From contig NZ_CP109485.1 in NCBI RefSeq assembly GCF_035918235.1, forward strand, positions 9,145,001-9,209,000: a stretch of DNA of 64,000 nt, in the 5' to 3' direction. The position numbers and the translations under genes are program-made. Under the pieces are notes generated by a model. The model ran no database searches, was not told the origin of the DNA, and saw nothing but the letters and a program-made list of their open reading frames with translations. Positions within the stretch are counted from its first letter, which is position 1. Each line of letters begins with the position of its first letter. The DNA is from Streptomyces sp. NBC_01445. Lineage in GTDB: Bacteria; Actinomycetota; Actinomycetes; Streptomycetales; Streptomycetaceae. This document shows positions 42,525 through 51,071 of the stretch, piece by piece.

Positions 42525-44036
42525 ATGACGGTTGGAAAAGCAAACTCAATGGGTGGGGCGGGCGCGTCGACCGCGAGCTCGGACGCGCAATCGGGCACTT
42601 CGGCGTCGAAGGCGGAGGCGGGTTCAAGGGCAAGCGGTCCGGCTACCGGCAGGACCGGATCCGCCACCGCGTGGATCGTCTCCGCGGGCGTCTTCGTCGT
42701 GAACCTCGACCTGTTCATCGTCAATGTCGCCGTACCCGCCCTCTCCACCTCCTTCGACGGTGCCTCGCTCGCCTCCCTTTCCTGGGTCCTCAACGCCTAC
42801 GCGATCGTGTTCGCGGCCCTGCTCGTGGCCGCCGGACGCCTCGCCGACCGGTACGGACACCGCCTCGGATTCCTGCTCGGCCTCGCGGTGTTCACCGTCG
42901 CCTCCGCGCTGTGTGCCGTGGCACCCGACGTCGGCTGGCTGGTCGCGGCGCGGGCGCTCCAGGCTGCGGGCGCCGCCGCCCTCATGCCGACATCACTCGC
43001 GCTGCTCCTCGTCGCCACCCCGGCGGAGCGCCGCCCGCGCGCCATTCGCGGTTGGGCGGCCATCGGAGGCATCGCCGCGGGCCTCGGCCCCGTGGCGGGC
43101 GGGCTGCTCGTGGAGGCCGACTGGCGCTGGGTCTTTCTCGTCAACGTGCCTGTCGGGATAGCCGGCCTCGTGGCCGGGGTGCGGCTGCTGCCCGCCGACC
43201 GTCCCGACCGCAGCGGCCCGCTGCCGGACCTGGCGGGCGCCGTCCTTCTCACGCTCGCCATCGGCTCCCTGGCGCTCGGTCTCGTCAAGGCCGAGGCGTG
43301 GGGCTGGAGTTCGGGCCGCGTGCTCGGCTCACTGGCTGCCGCCGTGATCCTCGCGGCGGCGTTCTGGCTGCGCTCGGCCCGGCACCCCGTCCCCATCGTC
43401 GAACTGCCGCTCCTGCGCATCCCGGCCTTCGCGTTCGCGACGCTCGCCGCACTCCTCTTCACCGTGGCGTTCGCCGCGATGCTCCTCACTTCCGTCCTGT
43501 GGTGCCAGCAGGTGTGGAGCTACTCGGCGATCCGTACCGGACTGGCCATCGCGCCGGGCCCGCTGGTCGTCCCCGTCCTCGCCGTCGCGTCAGGACCCGT
43601 CGTGCGACGCCTCGGCGCCGGCCGCGTGGCCGCGGCCGGCTGCCTCCTCTTCGCCGGCGGCCTCGTGTGGTGGGCCCTCGCCCTGGACACGTCGCCGCAC
43701 TACGCCGCCGCGTTCCTGCCCGGCATGCTCATCACCGGCGTCGGCGTCGGATTCGCCCTGCCGACCCTCGTGGGGGCGGCCGCCACGGCGCTGCCGCCCG
43801 GCCGGTTCGCCACCGGGTCCGCGGTCACGACGATGGCCCGGCAGACGGGCGCCGTCCTCGGGGTGGCCGTGATGGTCGGCCTCATCGGCGAGCCCCGCAC
43901 GGCGGAAGCGGCCCTCACGGCGTTCCGCCACGGCTGGCTGACCGCCGCGGTCGTCGGGGCGCTCGCGGTGGCGGCGGCCCTGGCGCTGCCCCGCCCGGCA
44001 CCCGCCGCCGCGGCCCCGGCGAAGGCGCCTGCCTGA
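42525..44036 (+). CDS. MFS exporter, DHA2-like
   Basis: A 503-residue membrane protein of the drug:H+ antiporter type with about 14 hydrophobic segments. After a 45-residue Ser/Ala/Gly-rich cytosolic head, membrane segment 1 is AWIVSAGVFVVNLDLFIVNVAVPAL, followed by SWVLNAYAIVFAALLVAAGRLADRYGHRLGF (motif A) and RGWAAIGGIAAGLGPVAGGLL (motif C, antiporter type). Substrate not readable. ATG 42525 is supported by the promoter placement. It is followed after 61 bases by an F420-type gene. Confidence 0.88.
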   Translation: MTVGKANSMGGAGASTASSDAQSGTSASKAEAGSRASGPATGRTGSATAWIVSAGVFVVNLDLFIVNVAVPALSTSFDGASLASLSWVLNAYAIVFAALLVAAGRLADRYGHRLGFLLGLAVFTVASALCAVAPDVGWLVAARALQAAGAAALMPTSLALLLVATPAERRPRAIRGWAAIGGIAAGLGPVAGGLLVEADWRWVFLVNVPVGIAGLVAGVRLLPADRPDRSGPLPDLAGAVLLTLAIGSLALGLVKAEAWGWSSGRVLGSLAAAVILAAAFWLRSARHPVPIVELPLLRIPAFAFATLAALLFTVAFAAMLLTSVLWCQQVWSYSAIRTGLAIAPGPLVVPVLAVASGPVVRRLGAGRVAAAGCLLFAGGLVWWALALDTSPHYAAAFLPGMLITGVGVGFALPTLVGAAATALPPGRFATGSAVTTMARQTGAVLGVAVMVGLIGEPRTAEAALTAFRHGWLTAAVVGALAVAAALALPRPAPAAAAPAKAPA

Positions 44037-44097
44037 CCCGGCTCGCCGGTTCGCCTAGAGTGCGGCGGGTAGTCACAGTGCCGGCGGAGGGACGCGC

Positions 44098-44502
44098 ATG
44101 TCGCGGTATCGCGAGTTCAAGTTCAGGGCCGTGACGTCGTTCCAGCGGCGTATCGGCAACCCGCTCCTCTCCCGGCTCCCCGGCCAGATCCTGCTGGAGA
44201 CCACCGGCCGCACGTCCGGGCTGCCCCGGCGCACCCCGGTCGGCGGCCGCCTGGTCGGCCGCGAGTTCTGGTGGGTGTCCGAGTACGGTGACAAGTCGCA
44301 GTACGTGCGCAACATCCAGGCCGACCCGAAGATCCGCGTACGGATCAAGGGACGCTGGCACACGGGCACGGCACACCTTCTGCCGGACGACGACGCCCGC
44401 GCGCGACTGAAGCGCCTGCCCCGGTACAACAGCGCCGCCGTGCGCACCCTCGGCACGAACCTGCTGACGCTGCGGGCCGATCTCACGGACCTCACCGACT
44501 GA
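44098..44502 (+). CDS. Deazaflavin (F420)-dependent nitroreductase-family protein (Ddn-like)
   Basis: A 134-residue split-barrel protein of the Ddn/DUF385 type. Typical segments are LLETTGRTSGLPRRTPVGGRLVG, EFWWVSEYGDKSQYVRNIQADPKIRVRI and WHTGTAHLLPDDDA. Such proteins use F420H2 to reduce quinones or other small molecules, often at the membrane. ATG 44098 follows GGAGGGACGC. It may be co-transcribed with the MFS gene 61 bases upstream. Confidence 0.88.
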   Translation: MSRYREFKFRAVTSFQRRIGNPLLSRLPGQILLETTGRTSGLPRRTPVGGRLVGREFWWVSEYGDKSQYVRNIQADPKIRVRIKGRWHTGTAHLLPDDDARARLKRLPRYNSAAVRTLGTNLLTLRADLTDLTD

Positions 44503-44651
44503 GGCACGCCGTCCGCGCGCGGGTGCCGGCGCGGCATGGGCGTGGCGAGGCCGGCGGCCCGCGGCGCGGATACGTGAACTGGCTTGTGCGAGCACGAAGT
44601 TGACGACTTCGGGGCGGCGGAATCCGGTTGGTCGGATTCGGTGACAATCGG

Positions 44652-44679
44652 TTACCGGGTGCGCTCGACTGGCTACACT
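44652..44679 (+). promoter_or_regulatory. Candidate promoter of the SpoIIE-type phosphatase
   Basis: TTACCG (44652-44657), a 16-base spacer and TACACT (44674-44679) lie 56 bases before ATG 44735. The rest of the 232-base gap after the Ddn-like gene shows no gene. Confidence 0.35.
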
Positions 44680-44734
44680 TGCGCGGCGCGTCACGTCGGG
44701 CAGCACGTCCGGCCGCACCCCGGAAGGTCCCTGC

Positions 44735-45457
44735 ATGACTGCCCGTTCCCAGCCGGTGTCTCCTCTGCCCGAGCAGGTCGGCGCGCTGCGCGTCAGCGCC
44801 CGGCACCTGGCGAACGCCACCGTCGCGCCGGTGGAGACAGGCCCCGCGGCGGCGGGCGGCGATGTGTACGGAGCCGTTGAATCCCCTTACGGCACACGCC
44901 TGTTGATGGGTGATGTCATGGGCAAGGGCCGCGCGCTCGCCCGTACCGCGGACAGTGTCTTATGCGCCTGGCGCGATCTCGCCGTCTGCGAGGCGCGGTT
45001 GGAAGGGATCGCCGTACGGCTGCACTCGCTGGTCGCGTGCTCCGACGAACCCGACCGCTTCGTCACGGCGACCCTGCTCAGCGTCGAACCTGACGGATCC
45101 GCCCAACTGGTCTGCTGCGGACACCCGCCGCCCGTCCTGCTGCGCGACGGCGCCGCCGTCCACGCGGCGGTCCCCGCGCCCGCGCCACCGCTCGGCCTGC
45201 TCGACCTGCACTCCGGCTGGTGCGCCGCCCAACCGGTGCCCGCCACCGCCTGGGAGTGCATGCTGCTCTACACCGACGGGGTGAGCGAGGCCAGGGACGC
45301 GCGCGGGGCGTTCTACCCGCTGGCGGAGCGAGCCGCGGCCCTGGAGAACACGGTCCTCGAGGACTTCACCGACGCTCTCGCCGCCGACCTGCTCCGCCAC
45401 GCGGAGGGCCGGCTCCAGGACGACGCCTCACTCCTCGCGGTCCGGGCCGCGGCCTAG
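44735..45457 (+). CDS. PP2C (SpoIIE-type) phosphatase, catalytic domain only
   Basis: A 240-residue stand-alone PPM/SpoIIE phosphatase. Metal-binding motifs are complete: AGGDVYGAV, LLMGDVMGKGRAL, LVCCGHPPPVLLRDG, LLYTDGVSEARD and LQDDASLLAVR. No sensor domain is attached, so input must come from a partner. Substrates are typically phosphorylated anti-anti-sigma factors. The core glycine-aspartate motif is intact here, unlike in the PAS-linked relative at 32957-34387. ATG 44735. Confidence 0.9.
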   Translation: MTARSQPVSPLPEQVGALRVSARHLANATVAPVETGPAAAGGDVYGAVESPYGTRLLMGDVMGKGRALARTADSVLCAWRDLAVCEARLEGIAVRLHSLVACSDEPDRFVTATLLSVEPDGSAQLVCCGHPPPVLLRDGAAVHAAVPAPAPPLGLLDLHSGWCAAQPVPATAWECMLLYTDGVSEARDARGAFYPLAERAAALENTVLEDFTDALAADLLRHAEGRLQDDASLLAVRAAA

Positions 45458-45530
45458 GGCTCTCGTTCGGATCATGCCGGGCTCGCGGGGTCTGGTGCCG
45501 CACCTCGCGGCGTTGTCGTCAGTGGCCGAC

Positions 45531-45573
45531 TCCCCCCCCGAGCTCTTGGCTGCGCTCGAGCAGGGGGACCCCA
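45531..45573. repeat. Interspersed C-rich/G-rich hairpin repeat
   Basis: The block starts with an eight-C run followed by GAGCTC, passes TTGGCTGCGCTCGAGC and ends AGGGGGACCCC. CCCCC/GGGGG and GAGC/GCTC arms fold into a hairpin. I recall near-identical blocks scattered through intergenic regions of many Streptomyces genomes. Here it lies between convergent genes, where it could terminate transcription. Confidence 0.5.
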
Positions 45574-45639
45574 GCCCCGCTCCCTGATCCGGCCTCGTCC
45601 AAACGAAAGACCTTGGGCGAGAGTCCGAGGCGGGCGGGA

Positions 45640-46218
45640 TCAGACCTTCAGGGCCCCTGCGCCGACGGACTCGGCCAGGACCTCGTCCGCCAGGTCCCGC
45701 GTCGGCTGCCACAGCGTTGTCACCGGAGACCAGACGCGCAGCCCGCCCGGCTCGGAGAGTGAGGCGGCGGTGAACTTCTGCCCATCGTGTTCCGGATTCG
45801 CCGCCACCACGACGTAGCCGACCGACCGCGCATCGGCGTCAGCGCTCGCGGACACGGAGCGCACAGCGGCGTGGGCGGTCTTCCCCGCGTCCAGCTTGTA
45901 CGTGGCGCTCCCGGAGAGCGGGAACGGGACGGCGGCCCCGTCCAGATCGCCGTAAGTGACCAGCGGGACGTGGCCCACGAGGCACGCGTGCGAGGAGTTG
46001 TTCTTGACGCTCAGGCGCAGGACGTGGTCCTCGCCCGATGCGGCCGCCCGCACCGTCAGCGCGTTCTCCGCGCACTGCTTGAGGGCGGCGGCCGGTGCGG
46101 CGGCCGGGTGAGCGGGGCGGGGGTCGGCCGACGCGGCGGAGGCGGAGGCGCCGGTGGCTGACACGCCGGTCGCGGATACGAGCAGCGCGGCGGCGGCGAG
46201 AACGGTGCGAGTGGGCAT
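45640..46218 (-). CDS. Secreted DUF4232-like protein
   Basis: A 192-residue exported protein. A signal peptide (MPTRTVLAAAALLVSATG) and an Ala-rich segment precede a beta-rich domain of DUF4232 type: QCAENALTVRAAASGEDHVLRLSVKNN, then SSHACLVGHVPLVTYGDLDG and AVRSVSASADADARSVGYVVVAANPE. One cysteine pair probably forms a disulfide. ATG 46218 has GGGAGA 8 bases upstream. DUF4232 proteins are common secreted or lipid-anchored actinobacterial proteins of unknown role. Confidence 0.82.
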   Translation of the reverse strand: MPTRTVLAAAALLVSATGVSATGASASAASADPRPAHPAAAPAAALKQCAENALTVRAAASGEDHVLRLSVKNNSSHACLVGHVPLVTYGDLDGAAVPFPLSGSATYKLDAGKTAHAAVRSVSASADADARSVGYVVVAANPEHDGQKFTAASLSEPGGLRVWSPVTTLWQPTRDLADEVLAESVGAGALKV

Positions 46219-46410
46219 CAGTCTGGTCTCCCGGCGAACAGTGGCTTTTCGCATTTCACCTGAAATGACGCTTAAGGAGCCTATCTCGGATGAATGCCTC
46301 TGCCCATGTCAGTGCCCATGTCAGCGCCTGAGCCGGTGTTCAAGCCGGTGCCTGCGTCGCTGACGTGACCACGGGTGTCGAGGGTCCATGGGCCCTAGGT
46401 GCAGTGCGCG

Positions 46411-46440
46411 CAAAGATTGCAGTGTGTGCAAGAATCTTTG
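46411..46440. promoter_or_regulatory. 30-base palindromic TetR operator
   Basis: CAAAGATT (46411-46418) and AATCTTTG (46433-46440) are perfect arms. Inside them TTGCA and TGCAA form a second symmetric pair around GTGTG. The site ends 5 bases before the TetR start, so binding would block autoregulated transcription, and possibly that of the MFS gene behind it. Confidence 0.75.
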
Positions 46441-46445
46441 GCGTG

Positions 46446-47120
46446 ATGACATCAGGCACCGCGACGTCGGCGGTCCGCGAGCAGGCGCCGGCCGAGGGGC
46501 TGCGCGCCCGGCGACGGCGCCAGACCCGGGCCGAACTGCACGCCGCCACGGTCCGCCTGGCCCGTGAACACGGCCTCGAACACGTCACGGTCGAGATGAT
46601 CAGCAAGGAGGCCGGCGTCTCCCCGCGGACCTTCTTCAACTACTTCCGCACCAAAGAGACCGCGCTCTTCGCCTGGCCCGGTGGCCTGACGGAGGCCGAG
46701 GCGGAGCAGTTCGTCTCCGCGCCCGGCCGCGACCCGGACGCCGTGCTGCGGGACCTGGGCGAGGTGTTCGCCACGCACGTGGACGAGATGGCGCCCGGCG
46801 CCGGAGCGTTCGAGGACGTCTTCGCCATCGTCGAGAAGGTGCCCTCGGCACTCGGTGCGTTCCTCGCCGAGTGCGACGCGCTCGAACGGGATCTCGCCGG
46901 CGCCATCGCCCGCCGCACCGGAGACGCCCCCGACGGGCAGACCGTCGCTCTTCTCGCGGGGATCGCCATGACCGCCGTACGCAACGGCCTCATGCGATGG
47001 GCCCGCGACAAGCAGCACCCCGACGGACCCGCGGCCTCGGTGCGCGACTCGTTCACCGCCCTGCGCGGCCTCCTCTCCCCGGCGGACTTCCCACACGCCA
47101 CCACCGACCGGGAGGCCTGA
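46446..47120 (+). CDS. TetR-family repressor
   Basis: A 224-residue TetR regulator. The N-terminal HTH reads RRRQTRAELHAATVRLAREHGLEHVTVEMISKEAGVSPRTFFNYFRTKE-like, in line with AcrR-type TetR proteins. The C-terminal helical domain (ALGAFLAECDALERDLAGAIARR) is the ligand-binding part. It precedes an EmrB-type exporter by 173 bases on the same strand and has a palindrome directly before its start. The likely job is to sense a toxic ligand and derepress the exporter. ATG 46446; GTG 46443 is an alternative. Confidence 0.9.
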   Translation: MTSGTATSAVREQAPAEGLRARRRRQTRAELHAATVRLAREHGLEHVTVEMISKEAGVSPRTFFNYFRTKETALFAWPGGLTEAEAEQFVSAPGRDPDAVLRDLGEVFATHVDEMAPGAGAFEDVFAIVEKVPSALGAFLAECDALERDLAGAIARRTGDAPDGQTVALLAGIAMTAVRNGLMRWARDKQHPDGPAASVRDSFTALRGLLSPADFPHATTDREA

Positions 47121-47293
47121 GGCGCGGCTCCGAAGCGCGACCCGGCTGCCGCCCCCACGGCACCGGTGCGCGCACTCCCCGCGCAGGGCCCCCACACGAC
47201 TCCCCACCCGAGCCCCGAAGACTCCCCAGCCTCCCCGGGCGGCGACCGCTCGCGCGCCGCGCACCCCATCCCTTCACGTACGGAGACCTGAGC

Positions 47294-48901
47294 ATGACCC
47301 ACGCCCCCGCACCGGCGGGCTCCGATCCCGCCCCTGAGGACGGCATAGCCAAGCCGCACAACTTCGGGCTGATCTTCGGCGCGCTGATGCTGACGATGCT
47401 GCTCGGCGCGCTCGACCAGACCATCGTCAGCACCGCCCTGCCGACCATCGTCGGCGAGCTCAACGGCATCGAGCACATGGCGTGGATCACCACCGCGTAC
47501 ATCCTCGCCGCCACCATCGGCATGCCGGTCTACGGCAAGCTCGGCGACCTCATGGGCCGCAAGAACATCTTCCTCGCGGGCATCGCGCTCTTCCTGGTCG
47601 GCTCCGTGGTCTGCGGGCTCGCCCAGAACATGGGCACCCTCGTCGCCGGCCGCGCCCTCCAGGGCCTGGGTGGCGGCGGCCTCATGATCACCTCGCAGGC
47701 GATCATCGCCGACCTCGTTCCGCCCCGGGAGCGCGCCAAGTACATGGCCCCCATGGGTGCCGTGTTCGGTCTTTCCTCGGTCGTCGGGCCGCTGCTCGGC
47801 GGCTGGTTCACCGACGAGCACTCGTGGCGCTGGGCGTTCTGGGTCAATCTTCCGCTCGGCATCCTCGCCTTCTTCGTCGCGGCCGTCGCGATCAAGCTGC
47901 CGCGGAAGGCCGTCAAGGTCACTCTCGACTACCTCGGTACCGCCCTGATGGCCGCCGCCGTCACCTGCACCGTGCTGTTCGCCAGCTGGGGCGGCACGCA
48001 GTACGCGTGGTCCGACCCGCTGGTCATCGGGCTCGGCGTCGGCGCGGTCGTCGCCTGGGTGCTGTTCTTCGTCGCCGAGAAGCGGGCCGCCGAGCCCGTC
48101 ATCCCGCTGCACCTCTTCCGCAGCCCGATCTTCAACGTCGCCACGCTGCTCGGCATGATCGTCATCGGCCTCGGCATGTTCGCGATCGTCGGCTACATGC
48201 CCACGTATCTGCAGATGGTCTACGGCAAGACGGCCACCGAGTCGGGGCTGCTGCTCATCCCGATGGTCGTCGGCATCATGGCCACGGCGCTGCCGTCCGG
48301 CGCGATCATGAGCAAGACCGGCCGCTACAAGGTCTATCCGATCGTCGGCACGGTCATCATCATGCTCGTCGCGTTCCTGATGTCCCGCCTCGACGTGAGC
48401 GACCCGGTCTGGCAGGTCTGCCTGTACGTCGGACTCGCGGGCGCCGGTGTCGGCCTGATGATGCAGACGCTCGTACTCGCCGTGCAGAACGACTTCCCGG
48501 GCGCCGAGGTCGGCACCGCCACCTCCGCGAACAACTTCTTCCGTGAGATCGGCGCGACGCTGGGCACCGCCGTCGTCGGCGCGGTCTTCGCCAGCCGCCT
48601 CACCGACCAGCTCGCCACGCGCCTGCCCGTGGACGCCGCCTCGAAGGTCGGCGACAGCGACTCACTGACGCCCGCGCTCGTACGAGCCCTGCCGGCCGAC
48701 CTGCGCGCCACGGTCGTCTCCTCGTACCAGGAGGCACTCGTGCCGATCTTCCTGTACCTGGTGCCCGTCTTCGCGGTCGGTCTCGTCCTCGCCTTCGTGC
48801 TGAAGGAGAAGCCGCTCGCCGACAACGAGGACTGGCATGCCGAGAACGAGACGGCGCGGCCGGGCGGTGAGGAGAAGGAGTTGGAGCCTGCCGTCGGTTG
48901 A
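47294..48901 (+). CDS. DHA2-family MFS multidrug exporter (EmrB/QacA type)
   Basis: A 535-residue membrane protein with 14 predicted membrane segments. Segment 1 reads FGLIFGALMLTMLLGALDQTIVSTALPTIVGEL, carrying the DHA2 motif D1 (LDxTIVNVALP-like). Motif A is GKLGDLMGRKNIFL; motif C is MGAVFGLSSVVGPLLGGW. It exports drugs or metabolites using the proton gradient. ATG 47294 follows GGAG. It is paired with the upstream TetR repressor and ends at a T-rich terminator. Confidence 0.93.
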   Translation: MTHAPAPAGSDPAPEDGIAKPHNFGLIFGALMLTMLLGALDQTIVSTALPTIVGELNGIEHMAWITTAYILAATIGMPVYGKLGDLMGRKNIFLAGIALFLVGSVVCGLAQNMGTLVAGRALQGLGGGGLMITSQAIIADLVPPRERAKYMAPMGAVFGLSSVVGPLLGGWFTDEHSWRWAFWVNLPLGILAFFVAAVAIKLPRKAVKVTLDYLGTALMAAAVTCTVLFASWGGTQYAWSDPLVIGLGVGAVVAWVLFFVAEKRAAEPVIPLHLFRSPIFNVATLLGMIVIGLGMFAIVGYMPTYLQMVYGKTATESGLLLIPMVVGIMATALPSGAIMSKTGRYKVYPIVGTVIIMLVAFLMSRLDVSDPVWQVCLYVGLAGAGVGLMMQTLVLAVQNDFPGAEVGTATSANNFFREIGATLGTAVVGAVFASRLTDQLATRLPVDAASKVGDSDSLTPALVRALPADLRATVVSSYQEALVPIFLYLVPVFAVGLVLAFVLKEKPLADNEDWHAENETARPGGEEKELEPAVG

Positions 48902-48942
48902 GTCGGTCGGTCGGGTCAGCCGGCTGCTTGTGTGGCGCTGGG

Positions 48943-48986
48943 CGCGCCCGTCGGAGGGGTCTTCGGCGGGCGCGTTCTGTGTTTTT
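48943..48986 (+). terminator. Rho-independent terminator of the exporter gene
   Basis: CGCGCCCGTCG (48943-48953) pairs with CGGCGGGCGCG (48964-48974) with one G-U pair, followed by the T-rich TTCTGTGTTTTT. This is the clearest classical terminator in the window. Confidence 0.75.
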
Positions 48987-49045
48987 CGGCCTCGGGGGTG
49001 CGGTGAGTGGCGGTGCTCTTCAACTCGTGCGGCGGTGCAGGTGGT

Positions 49046-49510
49046 TCAGCCCTCGATCCACGCGCCCTCCCGCATCAGCTCCCTGCCCGCCAGCTCGTTG
49101 GCCTCCCGCCAGGCCTGGACCCGCTGCGGCGTGACCCGGAAATAGAGGTACTCCGAGGTCAGCCCGCGCGGGTCGAACCCTGTCTTCGCCGCGAACGCGT
49201 CACCGACGTCGTCCGGGAGCTCCGTGGCCGTCAGCGTCTGTGCCGTGCCCTCGATCATGACTACGTCACGCGTCGGCCCGATGCCGAGCCTGGCCCGCCC
49301 CGCGGACCGCAGATTGCGTCCCGTGGGACTGGCCGCCGGGGTGGCGAGCAGCAGCGTCGAACCGTCCCACAGGAACGACAGCGGCACGAGATAGGGCGTC
49401 GCGCCTTCCCCGTCCGACGTGTCCGCCGTGGCCACCCATACGTCCTCGTCGCGTTCGAGCCGGTCGAGGGTGTCCTGCTTGCGCTGTTTCGCGGTCCGGG
49501 CGGGTGGCAT
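49046..49510 (-). CDS. Pyridoxamine-phosphate-oxidase-like split-barrel flavin/F420 protein
   Basis: A 154-residue split-barrel protein. Segments typical of this group are DRLERDEDVWVATADTSDGE, YLVPLSFLWDGSTLLLATP and SPTGRNLRSAGRARLGIGPTRDVVMIEG. The C-terminus reads YLYFRVTPQRVQAWREANELAGRELM. Such proteins bind FMN or F420 and reduce or detoxify small molecules. ATG 49510 follows GGGAGA. It is divergent from the SDR gene across a 220-base gap, so the two may share control. Confidence 0.83.
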   Translation of the reverse strand: MPPARTAKQRKQDTLDRLERDEDVWVATADTSDGEGATPYLVPLSFLWDGSTLLLATPAASPTGRNLRSAGRARLGIGPTRDVVMIEGTAQTLTATELPDDVGDAFAAKTGFDPRGLTSEYLYFRVTPQRVQAWREANELAGRELMREGAWIEG

Positions 49511-49730
49511 CGGCGTCTCCCTGTCGCATCGGGCGGGTTCCCTGGTCACTGTTATGACACGGGTCGGCCCTGGAATGTGACCGATGGGCGAGAACGCGCT
49601 TCTCGTTCCGGGCGTCGTCATCGCCGTCATCCGCTCAGGAATGGCGACACTCGGTGTCCTGATTTCGGGCCATGCTCGAACCGGGGACGGGCCACGACGG
49701 CCTGTCCGGCAGCAGCGAGGAGGCGGCTTC

Positions 49731-50666
49731 ATGACGCAGGAACCCGGGACCGGAAGCGCCCGGCTGGACGGCAAGGTCGCCCTCGTGGCGGGTGCGACCC
49801 GCGGCGCGGGACGGGGCATCGCCGTGGAACTCGGCGCGGCCGGCGCCACGGTGTACGTGACCGGGCGCACCACGCGGGCCCGGCGCTCCGAGTACGACCG
49901 GCCGGAGACCATCGAGGACACGGCCGACCTGGTGACCGCGGCCGGCGGACGCGGTATCGCCGTGCCCACCGACCACCTGGAGTCCGCCCAGGTCAAGACC
50001 CTCGTCGACCGCATCGCCGACGAACAGGGTCGGCTCGACGTGCTGGTCAACGACATCTGGGGCGGCGAGAACCTCTTCGCCTGGGACACCCCGGTCTGGG
50101 AGCACGACCTCGACGACGGGCTTCGGCTGCTCCGCCTCGCCGTCGAGACACACGCCATCACCAGTCACTACGCGCTGCCGCTCCTGCTCCGCAGCCCCGG
50201 CGGTCTCGTGGTCGAGGTGACCGACGGCACGGCTGAATACAACCGCGACAACTATCGCGTCTCCTTCTTCTACGACCTCGCCAAGAGCTCCGTCCTGCGC
50301 ATGGGCTTCGCCCTCGGGCAGGAGCTGGGTCCACGGGGCGCCACAGCCCTCGCCCTCACCCCGGGCTGGCTCCGCTCGGAGATCATGCTCGGGCACTACG
50401 GCGTCACCGAGGACAACTGGCGCGACGCCCTGGAACGGACACCGCACTTCGGCATCTCCGAGACCCCGTTCTACGTCGGCCGGGCCGTCGCCGCGCTCGC
50501 CGCCGACCCCGAAGTGGCCCGCTGGAACGGGCAGTCGACGTCCAGTGGGGCACTTGCCCAGGTGTACGGGTTCACCGACATCGACGGGAGCCGGCCCGAC
50601 GCCTGGCGCTATCTCGTCGAGGTGCAGGATCCGGGCAAGCCGGCTGATGCGGGCTCTTACCGCTGA
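49731..50666 (+). CDS. Short-chain dehydrogenase/reductase
   Basis: A 311-residue SDR, longer than the classical 250. The cofactor loop is VALVAGATRGAGRGIAVELG (TGxxxGxG-like). NDIWGGENLFAWD replaces the NNAG motif, and the active-site pair is YDLAKSS with Tyr and Lys present. An extended C-terminus reads ISETPFYVGRAVAALAADPEVARWNGQ. It is an NAD(P)-dependent oxidoreductase of unknown substrate. ATG 49731 with GAGGAGG upstream. Confidence 0.9.
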   Translation: MTQEPGTGSARLDGKVALVAGATRGAGRGIAVELGAAGATVYVTGRTTRARRSEYDRPETIEDTADLVTAAGGRGIAVPTDHLESAQVKTLVDRIADEQGRLDVLVNDIWGGENLFAWDTPVWEHDLDDGLRLLRLAVETHAITSHYALPLLLRSPGGLVVEVTDGTAEYNRDNYRVSFFYDLAKSSVLRMGFALGQELGPRGATALALTPGWLRSEIMLGHYGVTEDNWRDALERTPHFGISETPFYVGRAVAALAADPEVARWNGQSTSSGALAQVYGFTDIDGSRPDAWRYLVEVQDPGKPADAGSYR

Positions 50667-50709
50667 CGCTGTGGGGGCTGGGGCTGGGGCTGAGGGCTCG
50701 GCGGTTGGT

Positions 50710-50928
50710 CTAGATCTGTGCCGGCCACACCTGCGTGCCGCCACCCCGCCACTCGACCAGCTCGGGGTCGTCCAGCCGCGCGTCCTCCAGGCCCGCGCGC
50801 CGCAGGAACTCGAGCACGTCCTCCTGCCCGGTGGCCAGCCCGGCGTCCTCGCCGCGGATCGTCACCCGGCGCCCGCCGGGCTGAGTGGCGTGCACGACTA
50901 CAGGGGGAAATCCTTCAGGTTCGTCCAT
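50710..50928 (-). CDS. Small hypothetical protein
   Basis: A 72-residue acidic soluble protein beginning MDEPEGFPPVVVHATQPGGR. It has no recognisable domain, signal or membrane segment. ATG 50928 lies behind CTGAGGA. Codon use and third-position GC look like a real gene, and it is tail to tail with the SDR gene. VEWRGGGTQVWP near the C-terminus is its most distinctive segment. Confidence 0.55.
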   Translation of the reverse strand: MDEPEGFPPVVVHATQPGGRRVTIRGEDAGLATGQEDVLEFLRRAGLEDARLDDPELVEWRGGGTQVWPAQI

Positions 50929-51071
50929 AGTCCTCAGCTTCCGTGAGGTGAATCGGCTCCGCACCCGGACGGGGTCCCGGCGGCGGACGCGTGGCGTTCT
51001 CGTTCCGCCAACAATGACGGAACGCGTGCGCGTGCGGCAGCCACTTCCCGATTACGTCCAAATCGCCCTGT

